The translations under genes were made by a program, and so were the position numbers. Below are positions 8,809-20,200 of a DNA stretch of 48,284 nucleotides, piece by piece. This stretch comes from Poteriospumella lacustris (taxonomy: Eukaryota; Sar; Chrysophyceae; Chromulinales; Dinobryaceae): the NCBI GenBank assembly GCA_008000375.1, contig SMOI01000226.1, positions 4,242-52,525 on the forward strand, given 5' to 3'. The notes under the pieces are model-generated. The model worked only from the letters and a program-made list of their open reading frames with translations. It was not told the DNA's origin and made no database searches. Position 1 is the first letter of the stretch. Each line of letters opens with the position of its first letter.

Positions 8809-11800
8809 TCAGTAGTCGGACGAGTCGGACGAGTGCGACGACAGGTCGCCGTCGCGCGCGCGGCGGTCCTTCTTCGCCTTGCGCTGCGCCGCAGCTGTCG
8901 GCGGGCGGTGCGCGGCGTGCGCGTGATGCGCCGAATGCGCGTGGTGGCCGACGGCGACGTTGCTGGCCCGACGGTGGCGCGGCGGATGGTGCGCGTCGTG
9001 CGCGTCGTGTCGTGCGGCGCTGTGGCCCCGGCCGCCGTGCTTCGGCGTCTTCACCGTCACGTCGATGCCCAAGTCGCGGTCGTTGGCGTGTGACGGCGGC
9101 TTGCGCTGGTGCAGGCCCGGCGTAGAGCTCTGCGGCGTGACCGCGGGGCTGCCCGGCGCCGCGTAGCGGTAGAACTGCTCGCTGTGTCCGCCATCGTCCT
9201 CGTCGCCGCCGGCGAGTTCAGCCCGCCGCCGCGCCTCGCGCGCCTCGTCGAGCAGCATCACGCTGGCGGGCGGGAAGAGGAAGTGGTGGAGCTCCTCGCG
9301 CTGGATGGAGCCGTCGCCGTTGACGGAGTCGATCGCGCGGAAGAGCAGGCGGAACTTGTGGTCGGACAGCGTCAGCTGCAGCTGGCGCAGCATCTCGCGG
9401 AACTCGTCGCGGTCGATGGCGCCGGAGCCGTCCTGGTCCATCTCCTCGAAGAGCTCGTCGATGAAGCGGCGCCGCTGCTCCAGGTCCGTGTTGTCGATGG
9501 CCTCCTTCAGCGTCTCGAACTCGCGCCACGCGCGCGCGCGCTCGTCCTGCGCCGTGGCGAGTTTCTTCGTCGCGTGGCGCAGGCGCTTCGCCTCCGTGCG
9601 CACCTCGTCGCGCAGCGCCCTGAGCTTCGCGTCGGCCTCGGCGGGGACGTGCACCGCGTGGCCGCCGCCCGTCTGCAGCTGGTGCAGGCGGCGGTGCAGG
9701 CGCTTGACGAGCAGCGCGCGCTTGTCGTGCGCGTGGCGCAGTCGCGCGATGTCCTGGTCGAGGTGCAGCAGGCGGTGCACCTGGTGGTCCAGCTCGCGGC
9801 GCTGGGCCTCGTCGCGGACGTCGCGCTGCATGCGCTCGGCGAGCATCAGCTGCTGCGCCGTGCGCGCGAGGATCTTGCGGCGCACGGTCTTGACGAGGCG
9901 GCCGGTCTCGACGGCGTCGCCGAGCACGTCCTTCGCGACGCGCAGGTCGAGCTGGTACAGCGCCGAGATGAGCGCGCAGGTCTCGGTGATGGAGGGCAGC
10001 GTGTGGAAGTGCAGCAGGATCGGCACGACCATGGCGACCTCGCCCAGCGCCACGAAGGTGCGCGACGCGTGGTCGATGTCGCGCACGATCGAGATCATGT
10101 TGGTCACCCACAGCGCCATGAACAGACACGAGAACATGATGCTGAGCTCGATCGCGCGGAAGAAGAGCTCGGGCCGCTGCAGGAAGAAGATGCCGCGGAA
10201 CTGCTCGGGCACCGTCCGGCCGCTGGCGTGCTGCAGCCCGTCCGCCTCCGCCCGCTCGCTGAGGCGGTCCACCGGGGACGCAAGAGCCGCGCTACCGCCA
10301 CCCCGAAGCCCCGACGCGCCCGACGCAGCCGATGCACCCGACGGGTGCAGCGGGCCCAGCTCGTGCAGCAGCTCGTCCAGCAGCGCGTCCTCCGCCTTCG
10401 CCTCAGCGCCGCCCGTCGGCTGCCCACCGCTGGCGCCCTCCTCGAGGCGCGCCAGGTCCCCGTCGACGGGCGTCGCCGGCGGCTCCTTCGCCTCCTCCGA
10501 GGCCTTGACCGTCTCGCGGTAGCTGCGCACGGCGCACAGGCGCCTCGGCCGCGACGGACTGTGCGCGGAGCCCGCAGACGCAGCAGCGGAGCGGTGGCTG
10601 GCGCCGCTCGGCGAGTGCGTCGCGCTGCGTCGACTGGACGCCGCGGCGGAAGAGTGGCCGCCGACCGAGGCGCCGCTGAGCTGCGTGCGGCGGCTGCTGC
10701 TGCGCGCGCTCGTTGCGGTGGGCGGCAACGCGGCCACGTCGATCGGCGGCGGGACGAGCAGCGGCGGCAGCGGCGGCGGCGAAGCGAGCGAGGCGGGGTC
10801 GCTGACCGGCGCGATGTGGTGCGCGGCGGCGTGCATCACCGTCGCGGGCGGCGCGTGCTGCGGCCGCAGCGCCGCGGCGAACACTCGCGGCGAATGGGCG
10901 GCGACCGACGGGTCGTCGGCAACGACGTCGCCGTAGTCGCCATCGTCGCCGCTGTCGTCGCGCGGGCTGCTGTTGTCGCCGCTGTCGCTCTCGTCGCTGG
11001 GGACGTCGTCGTCGGCCTCGGCGGCGCGGCCGCCGAGCTGCTGCTGCTCCTCGAGCCAGTTGGTCATGCGCTGTTGGTAGTAGAACGAGGCGGCGGCCGC
11101 CCGCAGGCGACGCTGCTTCGCCTCGCTGAGCGGCTGGCGGCGCATCGGCGTCTTCGCCGCGTACACCGCGTCGCTCGACGAGTTGGTCGACGACGACAGC
11201 GCGCCGCCGCGCAGCTGCGCCGCCGTCGTTGCCTCAGCGGGCCGCGCGTCGCCGCTGTCGGCCTCTCCGCCGCCGCCGTCGTCTTCGTTGGACACGTCGT
11301 CATCGTCCTCGTCATCGTCGTCGGCGGCGGCGTGGGCGGCGGTGGGCGACAACGCGTCCGCCGGGTGCGGGCGCTGGAGGCCCATCGTGGCGAGCGGCAG
11401 ATCGTCGTCCATGTGCACGCACACGCGCTGCTGGATCGCGGCAAAGGGTCGCTGCTCGCGCATCATCGTCAGCAGCGTCGACTTGTGGCGGTACAGGCGG
11501 AACGTGCGTGTGGAGCCGCCCTCCAGCGCGGCCGGCGAGCGTCCGGAGTCGTGTGCGCGCTTCGGCGGCCACAGCGCCGGCAGCCACGTGGGCCACCGCG
11601 CGCGCAGGCTGTCGCTCGGCGCCGCGGCCCTCGAGCCAGCGTCGCTCTGCTCATCTCCCGCCGCCTGCGCCTTGCGCTGGGGACACACAGCGGCGAAGTC
11701 GCCGCCCTGCTGCACGGCGGCGGCGAGGCACTCGGGCGAGGCGGCCGCGACGCACTCGAGCTCGGCGGGCGACACGTCGCCGAGGCCGTGGTGCATCTCC

Positions 11801-13264
11801 GCCGTGCGCGTCAGCTTGTTCGTCTTGCGCGTGGGCGAGGCATTGTCTGACAGCAGCACACTGGTCTGACGCCGCAGCAGCTTCTGGCGTCGGCGCTTCG
11901 GGCAGAAGACGGACACGAGCAGCAGCCGCAGGTTGTAGCGCACGGCGCCGAGCGCCGAGCGGAGGTGCGCGAAGCTGTGCGTCGCCAGCGACGCGAGAAG
12001 ACGCACGGTCTCATCGTCCTCGTCGTGCTCCATCTCGTTCAGCGTCATTTCTGCGCGAACAGCGGCGGAGGCACAGGTCAGAGCACCGCGGCGGCGAGGC
12101 GAGGCGAGGCGTTGGGCGGGACACTTACCGATCTCCGAGAGCAGCTGCTTCGTAGTGAAGCGCTTGGTCGCCTTGATCTCCTTCTTGAAGTCCTACACCG
12201 ACACAGACACAGACACAGGGGCAGGGACAGACACAGGGACAGAGACGCGGTGAGTCGCGCAGCGCAGAACGGCAGCGAGGCGCGCCGGGTACCTCTTCGA
12301 AGGACTCGAGGTACTTGAGGTAGCCGAGGATGTCGCCGCTCGTCTTGATGCCCGAGAACTGCACCAGGCGCAGCTTGTAGACGCGCGAGGCGATGAGAAC
12401 GCACAGGTTGTACGCCGTGATCATCGCGCCGACGACGAGGAACTCGCGCATCGTGAGTTTGCGGCACAGGTCGTCCTCGCGCTGGATCTCGTGCGCGTCG
12501 CCGCTCGCCGACGAGTCACTCGAGCTGCTGCCCAGCAGGCGGTGAGAGCTGTTGCTGTAGTGGTGGATGGTGCAGCTATAGCCGATGAAGAGCCGCAGGT
12601 AGTTGACGAGGATGGCCACGAGCAGGATGAACCACGACGCCAGGCTGCGGTTCGTCGTCTTTAGCGCGTAGCGCTCGTAGCAGCCCGAGATGTACGCGGG
12701 GTAGTTAAAGTTGCGCGGGACGAGGTAGAGCGCTTGGAAGATCGTTTGGACGATCTTGAATTCCGCCTTGCTGCGCAGCGACGAGAGCAGCAGCAGGTCG
12801 GAGTGGAACAGCCAGCGCGCCGGGTGCCACCACGGCTTCTGCTCCAGCGCTTCGATCTGCTCCACGAGCGACTTGATCGAGCGCGCGAAGTGCCCGCGAT
12901 TTCGACGATGGTTGTAGATGGAGATACGAATGAGGTATATGGCGTGCACGACGAAGAAGATGGTCATGTAGAAGAGGATGATGTGGGCGAAGTCGATGGC
13001 GACGATGATCGTCGACTCCTTCTCGGACGACTCGCCGGTCTTCGAGGCCTGGTACATGATGATGGAGAAGGAGATGACTCCCATCAACATCAGCTCCTTG
13101 TAAATGACTTGCACAATCTTCGAGTACATCTGGTTCTCCTCCAACAGGTACTCCAACACCTCCGTCGCATGTTCGAAGAAGATGATGAACGCCACCACCA
13201 CAATGAAGCAAATGAGAGTTATCGTGGGGTCGATACTCTGAATCAAGCCGAACTTGAATGCCAT
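8809..13264 (-). CDS. MLO-like multi-pass membrane protein with C-terminal EF-hands (three exons)
   Basis: Exons in coding order: 13264..12293, 12192..12129 and 12050..8809, giving 1425 aa. The introns (100 and 78 nt) are GT-AG and the reading phases agree. The first 325 residues carry the MLO pattern: a first TM with EHATEVLEYLLEE, then IYKELMLMGVISFSIIM, a TM with HIILFYMTIFFVVHAIYLIRI, and FNYPAYISGCYERYALKTTNRS before the next helices. A long Ser/Asp/Ala-rich cytoplasmic insert (about 370-960) separates these from the last TMs. Near the C-terminus is a coiled-coil-like basic helix and two EF-hands: loop DQDGSGAIDRDE (about 1215) is canonical, and the second (about 1252) has Ser at loop position 1. 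MLO proteins act in plant cell-surface Ca2+ signalling; the EF-hand tail suggests Ca2+ feedback. A paralogue lies at 17246-20632. Confidence 0.83.
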
Positions 13265-13508
13265 TCGTTGTGAGGGAACAACGGTCGATCACGTAAACGG
13301 CAGCCGAAAATGGGGCAGTGAGTCGACAAAAGCGACGCTATTATGTTCTCAAATCGCACACGCACCTGTAGTGGTCTACTTCTTGGGACTTCTCAAGACG
13401 GAGTTCCTCAGTTGTGCAGTCGTTAGCGCTATAACTAATTATGGTTTACTATCGCTGAAGGCCCATGTGAAGAGCCATGATGATGATGCCATGGCGCAAC
13501 GGACCTTC

Positions 13509-13522
13509 GGGCGTTTCATTTT
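13509..13522 (+). promoter_or_regulatory. GGGCGTTTCATTTT initiator-like element
   Basis: Plus-strand copy of the recurring motif, 245 nt upstream of the minus-strand MLO-like start but facing away from it. The 464-nt interval 13265-13728 otherwise shows no convincing gene. The element could drive a non-coding or antisense transcript, or act in both orientations. Confidence 0.3.
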
Positions 13523-13728
13523 GACGCAACACGACGCTGTGAGCAGCACCTGTGGCCGGGAGCAGACAGAGGCCTGTGCAGGGCGGATCTGCTGCCGCAG
13601 CGTTGCCTGCTTGCATTCATGGCGCTACGGTGGCAGCGACACAACATGGAGCACGAGAAGATCCAGCGAAGGATAGTTAACAGCGGTGGGCAACAATCTA
13701 CAGAAATCGGCCGCCCTTCGACCACTCA

Positions 13729-15565
13729 TCAGGCTCTGCTGGGGTCATTGTAGCCAGTGAGCGCGCCAGAGAGACGCATACGAACACTACCACCCCCATG
13801 GAACTGTGCCACTTGCCGTCGAATGGCCGCTGGGTCGCAGTTCTTCAAGTAGCAGACACCGCCGAGGTACGTGAAGCCCGTGCACTGCTTGCCCTCCTGC
13901 GACTTGCGTGCACACGCCTCGCAGCAGGTGGCCGCTGAGATCGCTCTCGCGGCACCAATGTCACACATGGCCCTGAACAGGTCCGCCTGGTCCACGTAGG
14001 ACATCTTCGCACAGGCGGCGGTGGCACCCCACTCCGACTTCGTATCGCTCCAGTCGATCCAGTCGATGAACTCGTGCGCCAACGACGCCTGCAGGTCGTT
14101 GTCGCGGTCGAACTGATGAACCACTGCGAAGGCTTCGTGCTCGTTGGGGTTGCTGGCCAGCCGCCGCTTCATGTAGACGCGCTTGACGGTGCCGGACGGA
14201 CCGCGCTCGTCCGCGACGACCGTCTGCTCGCGGCCCGACTGCATGTTCACGACGGGGAAGTCCTCGGGGTAGAGCACCTGCACGTTCAACCCGTCGTCCA
14301 GGGCGTGCACCAATACGTTGTGGATGCCCTGGTCCACGCCGTTGCGCTCGCAGGAGGGGAAGTGGTCCGCGGCGCGCACCAGCTGCGACTCCTCGCCGCT
14401 GATGATCTTCGCCATGCGCTGCACGTACCGCGCCATAGCGGACGCCGCGCCCATCGAAATGCCCGAGCAAATGATCGGTCGACTCGCCACCTGGTCATAC
14501 ACGGAGCGGGGGAAGCAGTCCTTGACCCAAGCGCTGTTCCAGCCGCACTGGCCGATCGTCGAGTGCCGCTCCTCGCCGAAGACGAGCAGTTTGTCATCCT
14601 GCGACGAGAAGAGCGCGAACGGATCGCGTTGGAAGGCGGAATCGCGTGCGTCCAGCGCCAAAATCTTCTCGACCACCGATCCAAAGGCTTGACCGCTCTG
14701 GAGCGGCAGGCGCAAGATGCGGTCGTAGAGGATCCAGCGCAGCGACGACGGGTGGTAGTTGTGCAGGAAGCTCGGCTGCAGCTCCGCCACCGCGTACTCG
14801 ATGAGCATCACATCGTTTGCGTCCGCCAACTGTCGCACCTTCGCCTCGATGGGGGAGTTGACAAAGACGAACATGGACGCCTCCCTGTTGTGCGACCGAA
14901 AGCTCTTCACGAAGATCGCGAAGTACTTCGGGTCGATGTTGGCTGCGAGCGCTGCAGTCAGACAAGAAGCCAACGCGTTAGTCTCAGCCACCAGCAGTGC
15001 AGCAAAGCATCAGGTAATTACCGAAAACGACGTCTTTGGAGTGGTCTGCGGACAAGTGGCGCTGGAGCGAGTCCAGCTTCAGGCCTTTGTAGTCGGAGAG
15101 CTCTCCCACGTCCGCACGCAGCTGGATGCTGCCACCGTTTCGATCGGACTGAGGCCTGGGCTGCGGGTGTTGCTGTGCACCAGATGCAGTGGAGTCTCTG
15201 GCGGCTTGTACCCGTGAATCGGCTGCTTGATGCGGTCGTGCGAGCTTCATCTTCTCGTACAGCTGGTCAACATTGCGAAGAAGCTGTTGGATCTCCGCCT
15301 TCTCTTCGGTGCGCAAGGATGACTTAGTCAATGAGCTTCCCTTAGAATGTGGAGACTCTGAAGATGATGCAGCTGGCCAAGAGACCGATAAGATTGCACT
15401 GAGCAGCAACCAACAGCATCGCTTACCAATTTGAATAAAATGGTTGTACAGGAGGAAATAGCCGATCAGAACAGCTGTCAGAAACCCCAGAACGTATGAT
15501 TGTAAGTTGCCCCATCTTGAAGACGTCAAGCTTGACGTCTTCTGACTCTTTGGCTTGGTGATCAT
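13729..15565 (-). CDS. Golgi-type glycosyltransferase with C-terminal PAN/apple-like module
   Basis: Exons in coding order: 15565..15427, 15357..15022 and 14951..13729, giving 565 aa. Both introns (69 and 70 nt) are in phase 1. A cytoplasmic Lys/Ser tail and one TM (about residues 24-46) form a signal anchor. A Gln/Ser stem follows. The catalytic part starts at YFAIFVKSFRSH with strand MFVFVNSP and contains ILALDARDSAFQRDPF, where DARD is a DxD-like metal/nucleotide-sugar site typical of GT-A transferases. The last 70 residues have a Cys pattern (CCEAC, QCTGFTYLGGVCYLKNC) like a PAN/apple domain, which binds sugar or protein. The third exon has two in-frame acceptors 9 nt apart (start 14951 or 14942), changing three residues. 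The exact GT family is not recognised. Confidence 0.75.
15519..15542. repeat. 24-bp perfect palindrome with two TGACGTC sites
   Basis: The left half is gaagacgtcaag and the right half its exact reverse complement. It lies inside the first exon of the glycosyltransferase gene, coding part of its short cytoplasmic tail. Each arm holds a CRE-like TGACGTC/GACGTCA. Confidence 0.85.
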
Positions 15566-15793
15566 TCGTTCGACGACTTCTGTACTGAACGTCGATCAGA
15601 GGTTGCCGAGCTGTCAATAATGCCAATGTCGACGAAATAGATTCTCTCGCCTCTAACTCAACGCCCTAACTGACCTCAGCCTTCACGTGGGTCACCACGA
15701 TGAAAGCGTATGGCTTGTGGAAATCACGAAGGATCTTGGTCTGTGCATGGTTTATGAGCTGTCTCGGTCACGGCAGCGCGCCCAACATCAGTC

Positions 15794-15807
15794 GGGCGTT
15801 TCATTTC
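15794..15807 (+). promoter_or_regulatory. GGGCGTTTCATTTC initiator-like element
   Basis: Recurring motif 180 nt upstream of the plus-strand gene at 15974, in the divergent interval with the glycosyltransferase at 15565. TTCATTTC fits YTCANTYY. Confidence 0.45.
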
Positions 15808-15973
15808 TCACAACCGAGAGCAGGAGACGAACCAGCGCGACCGGCGGTTCCCAGGCGCTGCGGGAAGTCGATGGGCTTCTTGGCTTCATAGACACACAGC
15901 ACCAGGCACACCAGGCACACCAGTTACATGCTAGTACACAATAGTACGTACCAAACCATTGTGATTGGAGGCG

Positions 15974-16915
15974 ATGGAAAGCGGGACGTCGTACCAAGCG
16001 TTGGCAGAATCCCACCCCTTTGCCTGGGGTTCGGTGAGGAAGAACCCGAAGGGCAACCACGGCGTCGTACGTACGCGTCAAGACTGGTTCAAAACGATGA
16101 CTTACCACCTACTGGATTCCAATGGCTTTCTACTCCTTCACACTCTGCGGGGCAGAGTTTACTGGATCTCTCAAAACACCACCAACCACACGACGCCCGA
16201 CTGGAAGCTCCACTTCTCTGTGTGCGAAGACGATTTGGGTGTCGCCTGGAACATCCTCGCGGAGTGGTTCATGGAGTCCAAGTGCGAAGTGGGCATGAAA
16301 GTGACGACGAGTGGATCGTCCTTTTGCCGGTCGACGCAGCGAGGGCGGGAGATCACCGTCTACGTGTATCAGTACGACGCTGCCCTGCGGCGCGGCGTCA
16401 TGTACGAGCGATCGCCCGACATGAACTGCGACGTTTACATCGGCGACAACACGACTGCGTCCATCGCCGATTGGCCCGCGCTGGGAAGTCGCGAGGGCCA
16501 CATCGCCGACGCGTCGCAGCTGGTCGAGTACGAGAGCGACTTCTACCTGGGCCCCGAGATCGAGGCGCCGTACTCGCCGAAGTTCTGGTACGACTTCATC
16601 TCAGAAGCGGAAAGGCGGCTACAGCGAGCGGGAGTGCGCAGCAACGACGGCGTAGCAGAGGGCGACCTGCCGCTGCCGGGCTGCCGCTTCGCCAGCCTGC
16701 GCAACGAGGCTTTCGTCGTCGAACCGGACCGCCCATCGCCGGCGCCTGTTGTCGTCGTGGACGGTGACTGTCACGTTGTGATCGGCACAAACAAGCCCCA
16801 ACTGCAATATCCCTCGAACCAAGCCGGCTGGAACGCCGCTGGCCACCGGAACCCGCTCGAAGAGACCGTGTACCTGCTCCTCCTGCGCCCGCCGCTGGCA
16901 GCAGCGCCGCGGTGA
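15974..16915 (+). CDS. Orphan protein resembling the SpvC/OspF phosphothreonine lyase family
   Basis: Single exon, 313 aa, from the first true ATG (15974). No signal peptide or TM is visible. The central part has a layout I know from the bacterial type III effector lyases that inactivate MAP kinases by beta-elimination of phosphothreonine. There is a strand WKLHFSV with Lys78-x-His80, then an amphipathic helix, then MKVTT with Lys109 about 29 residues after the His, then an Arg-containing loop (Arg119, Arg123, Arg125), ITVYVY with Tyr130, and finally FASLRNE with Arg243. In the bacterial enzymes, Lys and His with this spacing are the general base and acid, and the Tyr and Arg residues hold the phosphate. 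The region between Tyr130 and Arg243 is about 60 residues longer here. Overall identity would be low, so enzymatic function is inference. It could be an old bacterial transfer or an unrelated fold. Confidence 0.5.
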   Translation: MESGTSYQALAESHPFAWGSVRKNPKGNHGVVRTRQDWFKTMTYHLLDSNGFLLLHTLRGRVYWISQNTTNHTTPDWKLHFSVCEDDLGVAWNILAEWFMESKCEVGMKVTTSGSSFCRSTQRGREITVYVYQYDAALRRGVMYERSPDMNCDVYIGDNTTASIADWPALGSREGHIADASQLVEYESDFYLGPEIEAPYSPKFWYDFISEAERRLQRAGVRSNDGVAEGDLPLPGCRFASLRNEAFVVEPDRPSPAPVVVVDGDCHVVIGTNKPQLQYPSNQAGWNAAGHRNPLEETVYLLLLRPPLAAAPR

Positions 16916-17245
16916 GGCGCTGACCCAGCCGGTTGGTGAACGTTGGATAATTAAATAGAGCAGGCGTCACTTGCAGGGTGATCTAGACGAATACAGGAAT
17001 ACGGGCCGCCCCGTACAGAGAAAGCCGGCACTGCGGAGGCGCGGCCAGTGGACGAACGACAGCTGCCAGGCAGCAGCGGCGCCACCGGCAGCAGGCGAGG
17101 AAAGGGGATTGCGACACAACGAATCATGGGTGCGATCTGTGACAGCCGCGACGGGTCCACGAGAGGACCGGAAAAAGGGACAGGGGAAACAGCGGGAGAC
17201 ATGTACGGCGGAGGGTGGGGGGCTTGCGCTGCGGCGAGCGGGCAC
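16916..17245. other. Gene-free convergent 3' interval
   Basis: 330 nt between the 3' ends of the lyase-like gene (+) and the second MLO-like gene (-). It includes an AT-rich patch near 16945-16960 (ggataattaaatag), a plausible 3'-end processing region for the plus-strand gene. Nothing else is recognisable. Confidence 0.6.
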
Positions 17246-20200
17246 TTAGAAGTGCGAGTTGTGGTGGCGGTGGACGGCGTCGTTGCGGTTGGTCTGGTGC
17301 TGCTCGAGCGTGACCATCGCGTGGTCGATGTCCTCGATCAGCGAGTGCGTCGTGGGGAAGAGGAACTTCTTCAGCTCGTCCTCCGAGATCTTCCCGTTGC
17401 CGTCGTCGCCGTCGATCGCGCGGAACAGCAACTTGAACTTGTGGTTGTTGTACGTCAGCTCGAGCTTGCGCAGCAGCGCGCGGAACTCGTCGCGGTCGAT
17501 GTAGCCGGAGCCGTCGCTGTCGAGCTCGGCGAAGAGGTCGGCGATGAACTCTTTGCGGCCCTCGGACGCGAAGTTGTCGATCTGGAACTTGAGGTCGGTC
17601 ATCGTCTTGATCTTGCTCGCGCGCAGCGTCTCGAGGTCGGCGATGGTCGCCGCGAGCGTCGCGCCGTCCACCTGGTTCACCGACGACCGCCGCGCCTTTT
17701 GCTGCGCGACGCTGGGGCCCAAGGCCGCCAGCTGCGACTGGTACTTGAGGATCTGCGCGTTGAGCAGCTGCATCTCGCTGAGCACCGTCTGGTACTCGCG
17801 GTGCAGGTTGTCGAGGCGCTCGGGGTTCAGCTCCTCCATCTCCCCGGAGCACTCCATCACCTCGCGCCGCACCTCGCGCACCAGTTCGGCCGTCTCGACG
17901 GTGCCCTCGAGCACCTTCTTCACGACTCCGAGGTTCAGGTCGGACAGCGCCACGAGCAGCGAGGCCGTCTCAGTGATGAAGGGCAGGATGTAGAAGGTCG
18001 TGAGGATGGGCACGACCATGCCGATCTGCGCCAGCACCTCGTAGTCCTCGTCGTGGTGCACGTCTTTCGAGATCGTGATCATGTTCGTCACCCAGATCGC
18101 CATGAACAGGCAGTTCGCCATGATGCCGAACTCGATCGCCCTGGCGTACGCCTCGGGACTGTGGAAGAAGTAGATGCGGTTGAAGAACGCCTGCGCGGCG
18201 CCGTGGTCCGCGGCGCCGGGCGCCTTGTAGCCCGACTGCGCCAGCTCCTCGCGCAGGGCGTCCTTGTCGGGGTTGTAGCCCTTCACCTGCGCGCGGTAGC
18301 TGCGCACGGGGCAGAGGAGGTACACCTCGCGGCCCAGCAGCTCGTCGCCGTCGACGTCCTCGACGCCGTACTGCGCCTCGTCGTCCTCGTCCCCGGCGCC
18401 GTAGCCGTCGGCGTGCTCCAAACGCAGGCCCAGCTCCACGTCGTCCACTGCGCGCGCACCGACGCGGTCGTAGTGCGACGCGCTCTGCTGCACGTTCGCG
18501 CGGCTGCCGGCTGCGCGAACGTTCAGCACCGCTGAGCCGCGCTGCGCCAGGGCGCCGGCCTTCGGCGGGGGCGCGACACGGTCGTCCTCGTCGGCGCTGT
18601 TGCTCAGCGACGAGGCGGGCGAATCGTCCGCGCCGAAGGCGACGACCTGACGGCGCTGACGCGACGACGGCGAGTCGGCCGCGAAGGACCCCGTCGACTT
18701 CAGACCGCTGCCGACCGCCTCCTCCGGCAGACGCACGCGCGACGGGTTCATCGACGCCTCCGAGCGCAGCCGTGTGACACCCCCTCGCGTGGCGTCCGCA
18801 TCCGCGTCGCCGGCCGCCTGGCGCTGGTTCTTCTTCAGCAGCTCGATGCCTTTGCCGACGGTGTCCTCGCCGGAGGCGGCGGGATCCGCGGTCGCCGTTG
18901 GCGCGCCGCCGTAGTGGCTCATGTGCAGCTTCGACTTCTTCTTCTCGGCGATGGCGGCCTGGCGCGACTCCTCGATCTGCGACTGCACCACCGCCTCGAG
19001 CATGCGCGACTTGTGGCGCAGCAGGGCGTCGCCGGCGGAGGGGTCGCTCTCGCTCTTGCCCTCGTGGGCGTGGTCGATGGGGTTGACGATGTTGCACAGG
19101 TCGGTGTCGTCCAGGTGCAGCAACTTCGACCGCGCCAGCGGCAGCGGGCGGTGGAAGTCCACGCGAATACGGTCGCGGATGTTGCTCTTCTTCTGGTGGC
19201 CGCCTTTCTTGCGCAGCGCCAGCGAAGACGCAACGGACGCGTGCCACGCGGGGCTGTGCGCATCGCCGGTGGTCGGCGACAGCTCCACGCCGGCAGCACC
19301 CTCTGAAGACTTGCGGCGCGCCGCAGCTCCACCACCAAAGACAGACTTGCTGCTGCGCGCGCGGTCGATCTTCGCCTTGCGCTCGGGGCAGAAGCAGGAC
19401 ACGAGACAGACGCGGACGGCGAGGCGCACCGACGCCATCCAGTCGCGCATCCACCGCGTGAAGCCCTTCACCGCCTTGCCGATGCGGTGAACGAACTCCT
19501 CTTCGTCCTCTTCGTCGTTGCCGTGCTCGTCCGTTGCCATTTCCTTGTTGATGTCGTCCAGAAACCGCTTCGTGGTGAAGCGGTGCACCGCCTTGTTCGT
19601 CGCCTTCTCGAACTGCTCGTGCTGGTGGATGTGCGCGAGGAAGTCGCTAAAGTCGTGCGACCCCTCCGTGCCCGCCATGTGCACCAGACGCAGCTTGTAG
19701 ATGCGGCTGACGATGAGAAGAATCACGTTGTACAGCACGACCATCCCGCCGGCGGCGAGGAACTCGCGCACGGTGAGTTTTCGGCAGTTCTCGTCCTCCT
19801 CGGCGGTGGATTCCGCGCTGTGATGACTGCTACTGCCAGTACCAGTACCGCTGCCATAGTGGCTGCCGCCACCATAAGACGTACCGCCGCCCAGCAAGTC
19901 CTCCTCCAACAGGTAGCGGTGCGCAGAGCTGCTCTGGTGGATGGTGCAGTTGTAGCCGATGTACAGGCGCAGGAAGTTGACGATGATCACCAGCAGGAAC
20001 ATGACCCACGACAGAAACGTGCGGTTGATCGTCTTCAGTGCGTAGCGCTCGTAGCAACCGGCGATGTACGCGGGGTAGTTGAAGTTCTTCGGGACGAGGT
20101 AGAGCGCGTGGAAGACGCTCTGGACCATTTTGAACTCGACTTTGTCGCGCAGCGACGACAGCAGGACGAAGTCCGAGCGGAAGAGGAGGTTCCCAATGCT

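Noticed and set aside
9109-11850. 913-aa plus-strand open frame opposite the first MLO-like gene
   Set aside because: Low-complexity Arg/Val/Ala text; the minus strand has a family match, EF-hands and matching splice phases.
13254-13676. 140-aa plus-strand frame upstream of the first MLO-like gene, near an initiator-like motif
   Set aside because: No recognisable domain, and the motif lies inside the frame rather than ahead of it.
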